Positions 18,078-26,147 of a DNA stretch of 64,000 nucleotides are shown here, one piece after another. The position numbers and the translations under genes were made by a program. Source of the stretch: Niastella caeni. Lineage in GTDB: Bacteria > Bacteroidota > Bacteroidia > Chitinophagales > Chitinophagaceae. The number at the start of each line of letters is the position of its first letter. Within the stretch, counting starts at the first letter, position 1. A model generated the notes under the pieces. It was not told the origin of the DNA. It searched no databases and worked only from the letters and a program-made list of their open reading frames with translations. The stretch is from positions 309,347-373,346 of the forward strand of contig NZ_STFF01000001.1 of assembly GCF_004834005.1 (NCBI RefSeq), written 5' to 3'.

Positions 18078-18983
18078 ATGAAAATAGGTGTGATTTCGAG
18101 TACCGAAGTTTGCCAGCCTGTTTTATATCATTTGGCTTCAAAAAGGGCCAGCGTTTCGCTGTTCTATGCAGCTGCGCCGGAAGCCGCTATTACAAAACAG
18201 GTGGTTTCCTTCTGTAACGGCTATCATATTCCTATTGTTTTAGAAACAACGAAAGAACATATATACGAATGGATCCGCAACGATCAACCTGATATTGTTT
18301 TTATAACCGGGTATGGTCTGTTGCTGAATGTAAACGGACTTGGTTCTCTTAAGTACGGTGTCTTTAATGTTCATTTTGGGTCTCTTCCGAATTATAGAGG
18401 ACCAAGTCCGGTTTTCTGGCAACTAAAAAATGGCGAGAAAACGATTGATGTCTGTATTCACAAACTTACCAGTAAAGCAGATGCAGGCCCGGTAGTTTGG
18501 CGGAAAAGTATTGCGAATGAAGAACACCATAATTATACCTTCATTAATCAATATTTAAGTAATGTACTTGTAGAAGGCGTGGACTTTATTTTGAACTGCT
18601 TACCCGGTGGTAAGCTTATGGAGTTTCCGCAGGATGAAACAAAAGCAAAATACTATTCCCGTCCTTTATTAAAAGATGTAATGATCAACTGGCATACCAT
18701 GCAGGCAGCAGCCATCTTTAATTTATGCAAAGCCTGCAATTCCTGGAATTGGGGGGCTATCACCAGTTATAAAGGTGCTGAATTAAAAATACTGGATGCA
18801 ACGATCAGTACCGGCCAACAGAACAAAGAACCTGGCACCATTATCAGCGTTGAAAAAAATTTAGTGGTTGCCTGCCTCGACGGAAGTTGTTCAATCAATT
18901 TTATGAATTTGAATGGGATCTTCTTTCCTGGCCGTTATGCGGGAAACTTTGGTATTGCTGTTGATCACCGGTTAGGTGGTTAA
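18078..18983 (+). CDS. Formyltransferase-family protein (Fmt-like)
   Basis: Folate-dependent formyl transfer domain: FNVHFGSLPNYRGPSPVFW carries the catalytic Asn97 and His99, and TSKADAGPVVW carries the catalytic Asp135. This is the N-H-D triad of methionyl-tRNA, GAR and amino-sugar formyltransferases. The N-terminal half is the Rossmann-like fold (MKIGVISS), and a C-terminal extension of about 90 residues (MINWHTMQAAAIFNLCKA, NGIFFPGRYAG) resembles the Fmt C-terminal barrel but diverges. It is unlikely to be the housekeeping Fmt, because it sits between a tail-collar and an FG-GAP gene. The substrate could be an amino sugar or an amine on a secondary metabolite. Confidence 0.8.
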   Translation: MKIGVISSTEVCQPVLYHLASKRASVSLFYAAAPEAAITKQVVSFCNGYHIPIVLETTKEHIYEWIRNDQPDIVFITGYGLLLNVNGLGSLKYGVFNVHFGSLPNYRGPSPVFWQLKNGEKTIDVCIHKLTSKADAGPVVWRKSIANEEHHNYTFINQYLSNVLVEGVDFILNCLPGGKLMEFPQDETKAKYYSRPLLKDVMINWHTMQAAAIFNLCKACNSWNWGAITSYKGAELKILDATISTGQQNKEPGTIISVEKNLVVACLDGSCSINFMNLNGIFFPGRYAGNFGIAVDHRLGG

Positions 18984-19010
18984 AATATTTCATAATCTTA
19001 ACCTTTAAAA

Positions 19011-20672
19011 ATGAATCCTCGTTACATGGATATCAAAATAGATACATCCCGAACTTACCAGTTTCATGCACTTCCAAATAAAGCATCCGGAAAGATCTTT
19101 CTTGCCGGTCTTTTGTTGTTGATCACTGCCCGCAGTTCTGCGCAAACTTTCTCTTCCCAATCTTCCGCCACTTTTCCTAATCCTACGTTCAATGCCCGAA
19201 ATGTAGTGGCTGATTTTGACGACGATGGTGATGCTGACATTTTATTTCAAACAGGTGGGAACGGTACAGCTTTCTCTTATGCAAGAAGCAATGGCAATGG
19301 CACTTTTACCACTGTTGCACAGGGATCTTCCCCTTTTGCCGGACTTACCCTGCCTGATGCAACTGCTTATGGGATCTACAGAACAGCCGATTTTGACGGC
19401 GATGGTGATATTGATGTTTGGGTAGTGGCCAACAGCTCTACCGGAACTTACTTCAGAAATGATGGAAGCAGCTTTTCTTCCCAATCTTCCGCTACTTTTC
19501 CCAATCCCACGTTCAATGCCAGAAATATACATGCTGATTTTGACGGCGATGGTGATACGGATATTCTATATCAGACTGGCGGGAACGGCACCGCTTTTTC
19601 TTATGCAAGAAGCAATGGCAATGGCACGTTTACCATTGTGGCCCAGGCGTCATCACCTTTTGCAGGACTTACCCTGCCTGATGTAGCCGCTTATGGCACT
19701 TACAGAACAGCAGATTTTGACGGCGATGGCGATATTGACGTTTGGGTGCCTGCAAACAGTGCTACCGGAACTTATTTCAGGAATGATGGAAGCAGCTTTT
19801 CTTCCCAATCCTCTGCTACTTTTCCCAGTGGCCTGTTCAATGCCAGAAATGTAGAGGGCGATTTCGACACAGATGGTGATACTGACATTCTATATCAGAC
19901 AGGAGGAAACGGCACCGCTTTCTCTTATGCAAGAAGCAATGGCAATGGCACCTTTACCATTGTGGCACAAGGCTCTTCGCCTTTTGCAGGCCTTACCCTG
20001 CCTGATGTAGCAGCTTTTGGCACTTACAGAACAGCGGACATTGACGGCGATACCGATATTGATCAATGGATCCCCGTCAACGCTGCAACAGGCACCTATT
20101 TTATGCAGGATGGCAACCCGCTTCCATTAGTCTGGCTGAACGTTAATGCTGTGTTTTTAAATAACCAGGTAAGTATAAGCTGGAAAACTGCCGATGAACA
20201 AAACACGTCTCATTTCAATGTAGAAAGATCCACTGATGGAGTATTGTTTAATAATATTGGACAAAAAGCCTCGTCGAACAGTGCGGGTGAACATCAGTAT
20301 TCTTTCAATGATAAATTAGTACAGCCAGGTTATACTTATTATTATCGGCTAAAGCAGGTAGATATAGATGGAAGCTATAATTACTCAGCAATCCATAGAG
20401 TAAATATACCCGGTCAACGGGCGGCTGCCATGAAAGTTCGCGACAACCCCGTACGATCTGACCTGGTTGTTGCTGTTACCCTTCCCGAAGCACAGCAGAT
20501 CAGATTGGTTTTGGTGAACGCTGCTGGGGTAACCGTATTGGAAAGAAGAGAGAAACCAAGCGCAGGCGAAACCTTCATTACTTTACAAAGTAGCCATTTA
20601 GCAACGGGCGCCTATTACCTGGTGCTTTATGCCGGCCGCAACAAACTACGCACTACCCTGATAAAACAATAA
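19011..20672 (+). CDS. FG-GAP/VCBS-type repeat surface protein with T9SS sorting domain
   Basis: Exported protein: N-terminal signal (hydrophobic FLAGLLLLITARSSAQ ending near residue 45) after a longer than usual n-region; an internal ATG at 19026 would shorten it. Three 108-residue repeats follow, each with two Ca-binding style loops (DFDDDGDADILFQ, DFDGDGDIDVWV), typical of FG-GAP/VCBS beta-propeller blades. Then a fibronectin-like linker (SISWKTADEQNTSHFNVERS, YYYRLKQVDIDGS) and a T9SS sorting domain ending NKLRTTLIKQ. It is 27 bases after the formyltransferase gene, so probably in the same operon. Likely a Ca-stabilised adhesive or scaffold surface protein; no enzyme motif seen. Confidence 0.85.
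   Translation: MNPRYMDIKIDTSRTYQFHALPNKASGKIFLAGLLLLITARSSAQTFSSQSSATFPNPTFNARNVVADFDDDGDADILFQTGGNGTAFSYARSNGNGTFTTVAQGSSPFAGLTLPDATAYGIYRTADFDGDGDIDVWVVANSSTGTYFRNDGSSFSSQSSATFPNPTFNARNIHADFDGDGDTDILYQTGGNGTAFSYARSNGNGTFTIVAQASSPFAGLTLPDVAAYGTYRTADFDGDGDIDVWVPANSATGTYFRNDGSSFSSQSSATFPSGLFNARNVEGDFDTDGDTDILYQTGGNGTAFSYARSNGNGTFTIVAQGSSPFAGLTLPDVAAFGTYRTADIDGDTDIDQWIPVNAATGTYFMQDGNPLPLVWLNVNAVFLNNQVSISWKTADEQNTSHFNVERSTDGVLFNNIGQKASSNSAGEHQYSFNDKLVQPGYTYYYRLKQVDIDGSYNYSAIHRVNIPGQRAAAMKVRDNPVRSDLVVAVTLPEAQQIRLVLVNAAGVTVLERREKPSAGETFITLQSSHLATGAYYLVLYAGRNKLRTTLIKQ
19149..20115 (+). repeat. Three in-frame 324-bp coding repeats
   Basis: The word CTTCCCAATC recurs at exactly 324-base spacing (its CCAATC at about 19157, 19481, 19805). 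Long stretches inside the units are almost identical at DNA level, which points to recent duplication or gene conversion. Unit 3 has drifted most at its end (DIDGDTDIDQW). Confidence 0.9.
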
Positions 20673-20691
20673 ATTACAGCCGCATCTATTA

Positions 20692-20725
20692 AAAGACCGG
20701 AGAACGATATAGTGTTCCGGTCTTT
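20692..20725. terminator. Bidirectional terminator between FG-GAP and oxygenase genes
   Basis: AAAGACCGG pairs with CCGGTCTTT (9 bp or more) between two convergent genes; short A and T runs flank both sides, so it can serve both strands. Confidence 0.75.
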
Positions 20726-20729
20726 GCTG

Positions 20730-21464
20730 TTATAAATAATGTCTTGACCGGTAAAAAGCCCTTTTGCTGCCTGCTTCGAAAGCATAACGGCCGTGAAGAC
20801 AGGTCCTGTTGTTTACTATCAAACATTGGTCTGCTTTCAATTTTACCGTGGTATAATGGATGGGATCATTCAAAAGCTGTAGCAGCGGTTGTATACCGGA
20901 TAAGCATGCTTCTTTATCAGCAGGCAGGCAACTATCAACCAGTTCGCCCTGATGAAAACGGATAAAGAAAAGGTTTTCCATTTTCTCTAAGATCCGGTAC
21001 TTTTTTGAAAAAAATTGATACGATGTAGTGAGGAAGTGTTGAATAGTTGAATCGGACAGCAGATGAATTACTTCGTTGATGTTAAGCAAAATGCTTTCAC
21101 CACCTGAGGCCGAATTTTCAACGCAATAAAGAGCTATAAAGTCAGCAGGCTTATCCAGAAAACAGCAATCGGTATGCAGCGGGAATACCTGGTTGGTTGA
21201 AGATAGCAGGGAGCCTTCATTGCCCATGTCGTGGCCTCTGTCCTTTACCACATCATAAGGAATTTGGATGCCATTTTTTTGTGACATGCTTAAAGAAGGG
21301 CCAATGCACTCATGAAGCAGTAACATAAAAGCGTTCGCATCCGTTACGTTATTTTCAACAATACAATAGCCCTTGCCGCTGGTATTGATCTGTTGCCTGA
21401 TGAAAGCAATTAAATCGTCTTTTGCAGATGGATCATCAAAAGATAGAGAGTCAATTATTTTCAT
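20730..21464 (-). CDS. TauD-family Fe(II)/2-oxoglutarate-dependent oxygenase
   Basis: The iron-binding facial triad is visible: HTD in FPLHTDCCFLDKPADF (His97, Asp99) and the distal His224 in RTCLHGRYAF, with Arg235 or Arg239 in SKRAFYRSRH for 2-oxoglutarate. Length (244 aa) fits the TauD/AsnO-like group, members of which hydroxylate small amino or sulfonate compounds or amino acids in peptide synthesis. No signal peptide. It lies convergent to the tail-collar/formyltransferase/FG-GAP operon, which raises a tailoring role, but this is inference. The substrate is unknown. Confidence 0.83.
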   Translation of the reverse strand: MKIIDSLSFDDPSAKDDLIAFIRQQINTSGKGYCIVENNVTDANAFMLLLHECIGPSLSMSQKNGIQIPYDVVKDRGHDMGNEGSLLSSTNQVFPLHTDCCFLDKPADFIALYCVENSASGGESILLNINEVIHLLSDSTIQHFLTTSYQFFSKKYRILEKMENLFFIRFHQGELVDSCLPADKEACLSGIQPLLQLLNDPIHYTTVKLKADQCLIVNNRTCLHGRYAFEAGSKRAFYRSRHYL

Positions 21465-21503
21465 GGCAAGTTAGTTTTTATACATTTTTACTACCAGCAC
21501 CAG

Positions 21504-22445
21504 CTATTCCTGCGCAAAGAACACAGGCTGCCTTATTTTATAACGCAGTTTCCTGTTTTGTTGAATAGCGGGCTCCCATTGAGGTGATTTGCGAACAACT
21601 TCTACAGCTATTTTATCAAAAGCAGGATGAAAAGGTGTGTTCACAGTTACTTCTGTTACATTACCTTCTTCGTCAATGATGGCCTCTACTACCACAATGG
21701 CTTTATCACCATTCACCAATTTGTACTGAGTGGGAAAATAAAGCTTTTTTACCAGGTACTTCTGCCAGGCTTGGGGGCCGCCGGGAAAACTGGCCTTTCT
21801 GTCTTTATTGGCAGTATCAGCCAGGCCGCCCTGTTCATCAAAATACTGCTTGTCGGCTAATGCTCCGTCCTTATAAAATTCAGTGGCGCTGACCTTACCG
21901 TTACGATGAAAATATATCCATTTACCATTCTTTTTTTCACCTGCACTGTACCGGCCCGAATAAGAGGGATTACCATTACTGAACCAGGCTACCCCTACTC
22001 CGCTGCCATCGGCATTATAAAAAGAGGAATCTGACAGATAACCGTTCTCATACCATCCATAGCAGGCGCCAATCTTTTGCCCATTGTTGTAAGTGGTTGA
22101 ATCGCTCATCATACCGTTGTAATGATAACTCAACCAAAGACCATCCCGCTTGTTATGCACATAACGGCCAGAGGTTTGTAAGTTTCCGTTCGGGTGATAA
22201 AATCGAAAATGTCCGTTCCTTATTTTACAGGCACTATCTTCAAATGTACCGTCCATTTGCAGCATTTGCTCCTGGATAAAATAGTCACGGTTATGCCAGC
22301 CTGAATCTGTCTTTTCAATTGTACCGTAGAAGCGTGCAGTGGCCGGTTTGGTTTCCTTCCACTGAAAATCGTAATACTTCTCAATTTTCTGGGCAAAGGT
22401 CTTTAACGAAAAAATAAGGGGTAATAAGGCAAGGATGGGTTTCAT
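21504..22445 (-). CDS. Exported YwqK-like MORN-variant repeat protein with TonB C-terminal domain
   Basis: Signal peptide MKPILALLPLIFSLKTFAQ, then about six repeats of the YwqK/MORN-variant type (HFRFYHPNGNLQTSGRYVHNK, GLWLSYHYNGMMSDSTTYNN, GNPSYSGRYSAGEKKNGKW, YFHRNGKVSATEFYKDG), then a TonB C-terminal domain (KAIVVVEAIIDEEGNVTEVTVN, FDKIAVEVVRKSPQWEPAIQQNRKLRYKIRQPVFF). There is no N-terminal membrane anchor for an energy-transducing TonB, so the TonB-like part more likely binds a partner in the periplasm. It follows the oxygenase gene by about 40 bases on the same strand. Confidence 0.8.
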   Translation of the reverse strand: MKPILALLPLIFSLKTFAQKIEKYYDFQWKETKPATARFYGTIEKTDSGWHNRDYFIQEQMLQMDGTFEDSACKIRNGHFRFYHPNGNLQTSGRYVHNKRDGLWLSYHYNGMMSDSTTYNNGQKIGACYGWYENGYLSDSSFYNADGSGVGVAWFSNGNPSYSGRYSAGEKKNGKWIYFHRNGKVSATEFYKDGALADKQYFDEQGGLADTANKDRKASFPGGPQAWQKYLVKKLYFPTQYKLVNGDKAIVVVEAIIDEEGNVTEVTVNTPFHPAFDKIAVEVVRKSPQWEPAIQQNRKLRYKIRQPVFFAQE

Positions 22446-22482
22446 AAAGCTAAGATATTATATCTCATGTAAAAGTTAAAAC

Positions 22483-23052
22483 TCATGTGATCATCGTATA
22501 CCGTTCATAAACGGTGGTGATGGTAACCACTTTCCAACCTGCAGAAGTATACAGTTTTTTGGAGATGACAACTTTAATAGTGTCTGAACCTTCAACAGTA
22601 ACGGCTAAAGGAAATGAGAAACGTCGCGTATCAGGTAGTGGAGTCGTATCCGGATTTACCAGGATCTTATTGCTGGTATTGTCCAGTGAAAATGTTCGTA
22701 CTAAACCCTGCCGAACATAATTCACAGCCAGCGACGGGTCATAACCGGGAGGTTCTATTCCATGACCAATAAATTGCTCTGGCCAGGATTCCGCGAATAG
22801 AAAATTGTTTTGAGAAACGATCCGTATTTCCAACCTGCAATGTGTAAGGTCAGGTATTTCTGTTAGTATATTATCTGTGGCAACTCCATCCATGTTTACA
22901 TCAACCGCCTCACTGCTGAAAGAACTGATCGCCTTATATTTTCCATGTAACCATTCATAAACCTGCTTTGTATTATCAGGCGCTGCATCCTTCCGGCTAC
23001 AACTGATGGTAAGGGGTATAATACAAATGAGGAAATAAATAACACGATTCAT
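22483..23052 (-). CDS. Lipoprotein of unknown function
   Basis: Lipoprotein signal MNRVIYFLICIIPLTISC with Cys18 after LTIS. I chose the ATG at 23052 because it places the lipobox correctly; the frame is open to 23136. The mature part (about 170 aa) is predicted beta-rich with no recognised motif (FSLDNTSNKILVNPDTTPLPDT, VEGSDTIKVVISKKLYT), similar in style to lipocalin-like lipoproteins of Bacteroidota. The next gene on the strand, encoding the YwqK/TonB protein, starts 37 bases further on, so they may be co-transcribed. Confidence 0.65.
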   Translation of the reverse strand: MNRVIYFLICIIPLTISCSRKDAAPDNTKQVYEWLHGKYKAISSFSSEAVDVNMDGVATDNILTEIPDLTHCRLEIRIVSQNNFLFAESWPEQFIGHGIEPPGYDPSLAVNYVRQGLVRTFSLDNTSNKILVNPDTTPLPDTRRFSFPLAVTVEGSDTIKVVISKKLYTSAGWKVVTITTVYERYTMIT

Positions 23053-23145
23053 AATAATATTTATTAATGAATCCCTACGCCTGATCCTGCATAAAAATAT
23101 ACATAAACGGCCAAAGTGTTTAAACACCCCTGGCATTTTTATCAG

Positions 23146-23358
23146 TTATTCGCCTTCCGGATCAACAACATCTGTCTGCGCAACGCGGCCAACCTGGCCG
23201 TCTGTCAAGCGCACCTTTATACCCCGGGAATGATAAGCCGCTGACGTCAACAGGTCTTTAACAATGCCATAGGTGAGCTTACCGGTTCGCTGGTCTTTTT
23301 TAAGGATAATTGCCACTTCCTGTCCGGGGTAAATATCTTTTCTATATTGGCCCTCCAT
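23146..23358 (-). CDS. YwbE family protein
   Basis: A 70-residue protein matching the YwbE (DUF2196) family along its whole length: RKDIYPGQEVAIILKKDQRTGKLTYGIVKDLLT, then SRGIKVRLTDGQVGRV. The fold is probably a small beta-barrel of KOW/SH3 type; function is unknown in all species. It stands alone. Confidence 0.88.
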   Translation of the reverse strand: MEGQYRKDIYPGQEVAIILKKDQRTGKLTYGIVKDLLTSAAYHSRGIKVRLTDGQVGRVAQTDVVDPEGE

Positions 23359-23488
23359 ATATTTTCTGATTTCTGCTGTAAAAATATTGAAGGAAAGTTA
23401 TCTTACCTAATCAAACGCCCTTCCCATACTTTGCACAATGTTTTTGGCGATACTGCCATCGAACTTATATTTACAATCACACTTAAAC

Positions 23489-24076
23489 ATGAAAATATTT
23501 TTAGAAACCGAACGCCTCATCCTGCGGGAAATCGTACCGTCTGACGTTGATGGATTTTTTGAACTGGACTCCGATCCGGAAGTTCATAGATTTTTAGGTA
23601 GTACGCCTGTTCAAACCAAAGATCAGGTTGTTGAAGCTATCCGGTTTATCAGGCAACAATATATTGACAATGGGATCGGCCGTTGGGCAGTTATTGATAA
23701 GAACACAAATAGTTTTATTGGTTGGGCCGGATTAAAGTTTATTACGGAACTAACAAATAACCATATTAACTATTATGACGTTGGGTACAGGCTTATAAGA
23801 AAATATTGGGGGAAGGGAATAGCGACGGAAGCAGCCAAGGCCTCCTTATTGTATGCTTTCGATACCCTGAATGCCAGGGAAGTATATGCGATAGCCGACT
23901 GCGACAATGCTGCCTCAAATAAGATATTGACCAAAATCGGGATGAAATGCATTGAAACATTTAACCATCAGGGAATAAAATGCAATTGGTATAAAATTGA
24001 AAGAAATGATCCTGAACGCGATGGTTTAACAAAAGCGGACAATGCAGTATCAAAACCTGACAATGCTGGCAGGTGA
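23489..24076 (+). CDS. GNAT N-acetyltransferase, RimJ/RimL-like
   Basis: Acetyl-CoA-dependent acetyltransferase. Begins MKIFLETERLILREIVPSD, the usual RimJ/RimL-type opening; the acetyl-CoA loop is VGYRLIRKYWGKGIATEAAK, and NAASNKILTKIGMKCIETF is the conserved C-terminal block. I chose the ATG at 23489 over an upstream one at 23438 because the family begins at this residue. The C-terminal 20 residues are an unrelated Asp/Lys-rich tail. Substrate unknown (ribosomal protein, amino acid or antibiotic are all possible). Confidence 0.85.
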   Translation: MKIFLETERLILREIVPSDVDGFFELDSDPEVHRFLGSTPVQTKDQVVEAIRFIRQQYIDNGIGRWAVIDKNTNSFIGWAGLKFITELTNNHINYYDVGYRLIRKYWGKGIATEAAKASLLYAFDTLNAREVYAIADCDNAASNKILTKIGMKCIETFNHQGIKCNWYKIERNDPERDGLTKADNAVSKPDNAGR

Positions 24077-24168
24077 AAAAACACCAATGGCCGCAGGCGC
24101 TGGCATAGGCAGCATGGAACGGCATTACTCAATACGGGGTAATTTTTCCCTTACGGGCAGTTGATTCT

Positions 24169-24354
24169 TTATTGCCCCTTATTTTGATAGCTCTTTTTAT
24201 TTTTATGCTCTTTTTTGTTATGTGTAAGATCATCTCCTTTTACATCCTGCTCTTCATTTTTCCTACTGTCAAGGTTATCTTTATTTTCAGGCCTCATATG
24301 CCTGTCTTTTTGTGTTTTAGCATCTGTTGAAGGCATGGTTGGATTCTTTTTCAT
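24169..24354 (-). CDS. Small charged hypothetical protein
   Basis: A 61-residue, strongly hydrophilic, probably disordered protein (opens MKKNPTMPSTDAKTQ, many Lys, Asp, Asn; ends KKSYQNKGQ). No motif. It has an ATG start and lies alone between two gene ends. Similar small Lys/Asp-rich proteins are common in Chitinophagaceae, so it is plausible but not certain. Confidence 0.5.
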   Translation of the reverse strand: MKKNPTMPSTDAKTQKDRHMRPENKDNLDSRKNEEQDVKGDDLTHNKKEHKNKKSYQNKGQ

Positions 24355-24435
24355 ACAATACTATTTTAGATCTATCAGTATCAATTCACCTGCCATGCTT
24401 ACGTTGTTCCGCCATCTAAATAGCCGCCAACGCGC

Positions 24436-25932
24436 TTACCGCTCCAGCTTGAACCCCGCTTCCAGTTGTGGGCGTTTGGCAGCATTGGCTACCGCAAAGC
24501 CGGTTGCATACATCCAGCGGGTCATCTTTGTTAGTTTTTCTATGTTGATAGCCGTGCTTTCATCGGCGGGCGTATGATACAACGGATGTGGCAACGTGCT
24601 GAAAAATAAAGCCGGAATATTCTTTTTCGCATAAGGGTAATGATCACTGCGGAAATACCAGCTTTCAAAATGCGTGGCTTTGTCCCATTCAGTATCGAGT
24701 TTGAATTTCGGGCCTCTTGCATTTTCCAGCAAAGCAATATTCACCAGGTCAGAAGAGTTAAGGTGCGGCGGAATAATACCGAGCAATGCAGCGCTGTCGG
24801 GTGCATTCATGCCGATCATATCGCCGTTCAATACAGCCACCAGCGATTCGCGGGGAACCGTAGGATGTTCGGCATACCAGGTAGAACCGAATAAACCGCG
24901 TTCTTCCGAGCCATGCCATACAAACAAGGCGCTGCGCCTGCCGGGTTGCTGGCGGAATGCCCGGCCAATAGCCAGCAACGCAACACTCACGGTAGCATTA
25001 TCATCGGCGCCATTTAATATTGAATCTTTAACGCCTTCAATAGCGCGCACGCCATCATGGTCCTGGTGACCGCTAAACAACACATATTCTTTCGACAACA
25101 CAGGATCAGCGCCTTTTACTTTCGCTACAACATTCACTGATGGATAGGTAAACGATTCGGAATATATGGTTGCTTTCAGCCGCTGATCGGGTTCACGCAC
25201 GAGGTTAAGCGCTTCTTTTCTGACCCAGATAATGGGAATGCCTTTCAGCTGTTGCCGGTTGGTAAACAAACTGCCTTCTATCTGGTAAGAACCTCTATTG
25301 GAATATTGCGCTGCCCGCGGCCATGCCTGTTCGGCCAGGTCGTCTGATACAAATACAATAGCTTTTACGCCTTTAGCGCCCAGCTTGCGCGCCCATGCAG
25401 CAATAACAAAGCCACTGTACCGCCAGGCAATGGATTTACGTGGGTCTGTTAATCCTTTTGGCGTGAACTGCAGCGCCACTACTTTTCCTTTTATCGTTTC
25501 TTCTGCTACGGTATCGGCATCATCTATAAATACGACCGGTGCGTCAACGGTTGCAAAGGAGGGCTCATACACCACCACATCTTTCCATAAGTTAAAGGAG
25601 CGATCGCCTATTTTTATGGTACTGCTACCGCTTACCCGCTCGCGGATCAAAGAGAAAAACTGAAAGTACGTTCCATCATCACCGGCAGGTTCCAGCCCCG
25701 CTTTGCGCGCTTCTTCTGCAATCCAGGCCGAGGCTTTTAATTCATCCAGCGTACCGGCTTCGCGGCCTCTGAAATGATCATCGGCCAAAAGGAACAGATC
25801 TCTTTTAAGATCCGATTGCCGTATGGCTTCGACAGGCGCTTTTTTCGCCTGCGCAAAAACCGGATGTGATAATAATAAAAGAAAGCATATCGTGATAAAT
25901 GATGCAAATAAAGAAGAAGCACTTTTCCTCAT
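24436..25932 (-). CDS. Secreted M28-family zinc aminopeptidase-like protease
   Basis: Zinc exopeptidase of family M28 with a signal peptide (MRKSASSLFASFITICFLLLLSHPVFAQ; start 25932 chosen for this reason, frame open to 26004). The two-metal site residues are visible: FSGHQDHDGV (His, Asp), LNGADDNATVSVALLAIG (Asp), VWHGSEERGLFGS (Glu-Glu), NGDMIGMN (Asp) and PLYHTPADE (last His). A PA-like insert at about residues 120-230 (APVVFIDDAD...KGKVVALQFTPKG, KGVKAIVFVSDD) is usual in the family. It acts in the periplasm or outside. A terminator and heptad array separate it from the upstream OmpA-family gene. Confidence 0.9.
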   Translation of the reverse strand: MRKSASSLFASFITICFLLLLSHPVFAQAKKAPVEAIRQSDLKRDLFLLADDHFRGREAGTLDELKASAWIAEEARKAGLEPAGDDGTYFQFFSLIRERVSGSSTIKIGDRSFNLWKDVVVYEPSFATVDAPVVFIDDADTVAEETIKGKVVALQFTPKGLTDPRKSIAWRYSGFVIAAWARKLGAKGVKAIVFVSDDLAEQAWPRAAQYSNRGSYQIEGSLFTNRQQLKGIPIIWVRKEALNLVREPDQRLKATIYSESFTYPSVNVVAKVKGADPVLSKEYVLFSGHQDHDGVRAIEGVKDSILNGADDNATVSVALLAIGRAFRQQPGRRSALFVWHGSEERGLFGSTWYAEHPTVPRESLVAVLNGDMIGMNAPDSAALLGIIPPHLNSSDLVNIALLENARGPKFKLDTEWDKATHFESWYFRSDHYPYAKKNIPALFFSTLPHPLYHTPADESTAINIEKLTKMTRWMYATGFAVANAAKRPQLEAGFKLER

Positions 25933-25973
25933 GTATTCTTGTTTTATTGGGTAAATATAGCTTCTCTTTAAAT

Positions 25974-26015
25974 AAAAAAAGGTGAGCCCCGTAAGGAGAC
26001 CCACCTTTATTTTTA
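25974..26015 (-). terminator. Intrinsic terminator after the OmpA-family gene
   Basis: On the minus strand AAAGGTG pairs with CACCTTT, followed by a run of seven T. It lies past the heptad array, so the array is inside the 3' untranslated region of the OmpA-family gene. Confidence 0.75.
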
Positions 26016-26048
26016 TTGCTTAGTGCCGCGAATGGCTTTCTGCCTTTG

Positions 26049-26125
26049 GCTTACAGCTTGCAGCTTGCGGCTTACAGCTTGCAGCTTACAGCTTGCAGCT
26101 TACAGCTTGCGGCTTGCAGCTTGTA
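26049..26125. repeat. Array of eleven 7-bp units (GCTTRCR type)
   Basis: Eleven uninterrupted 7-base units, alternately GCTTACA, GCTTGCA or GCTTGCG, ending GCTTGTA. It lies 23-99 bases past the stop codon of the OmpA-family gene and before its terminator. The same words reappear at 59595-59698. Confidence 0.95.
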
Positions 26126-26147
26126 GCTTTGTATTCTGCGTGCAGCT

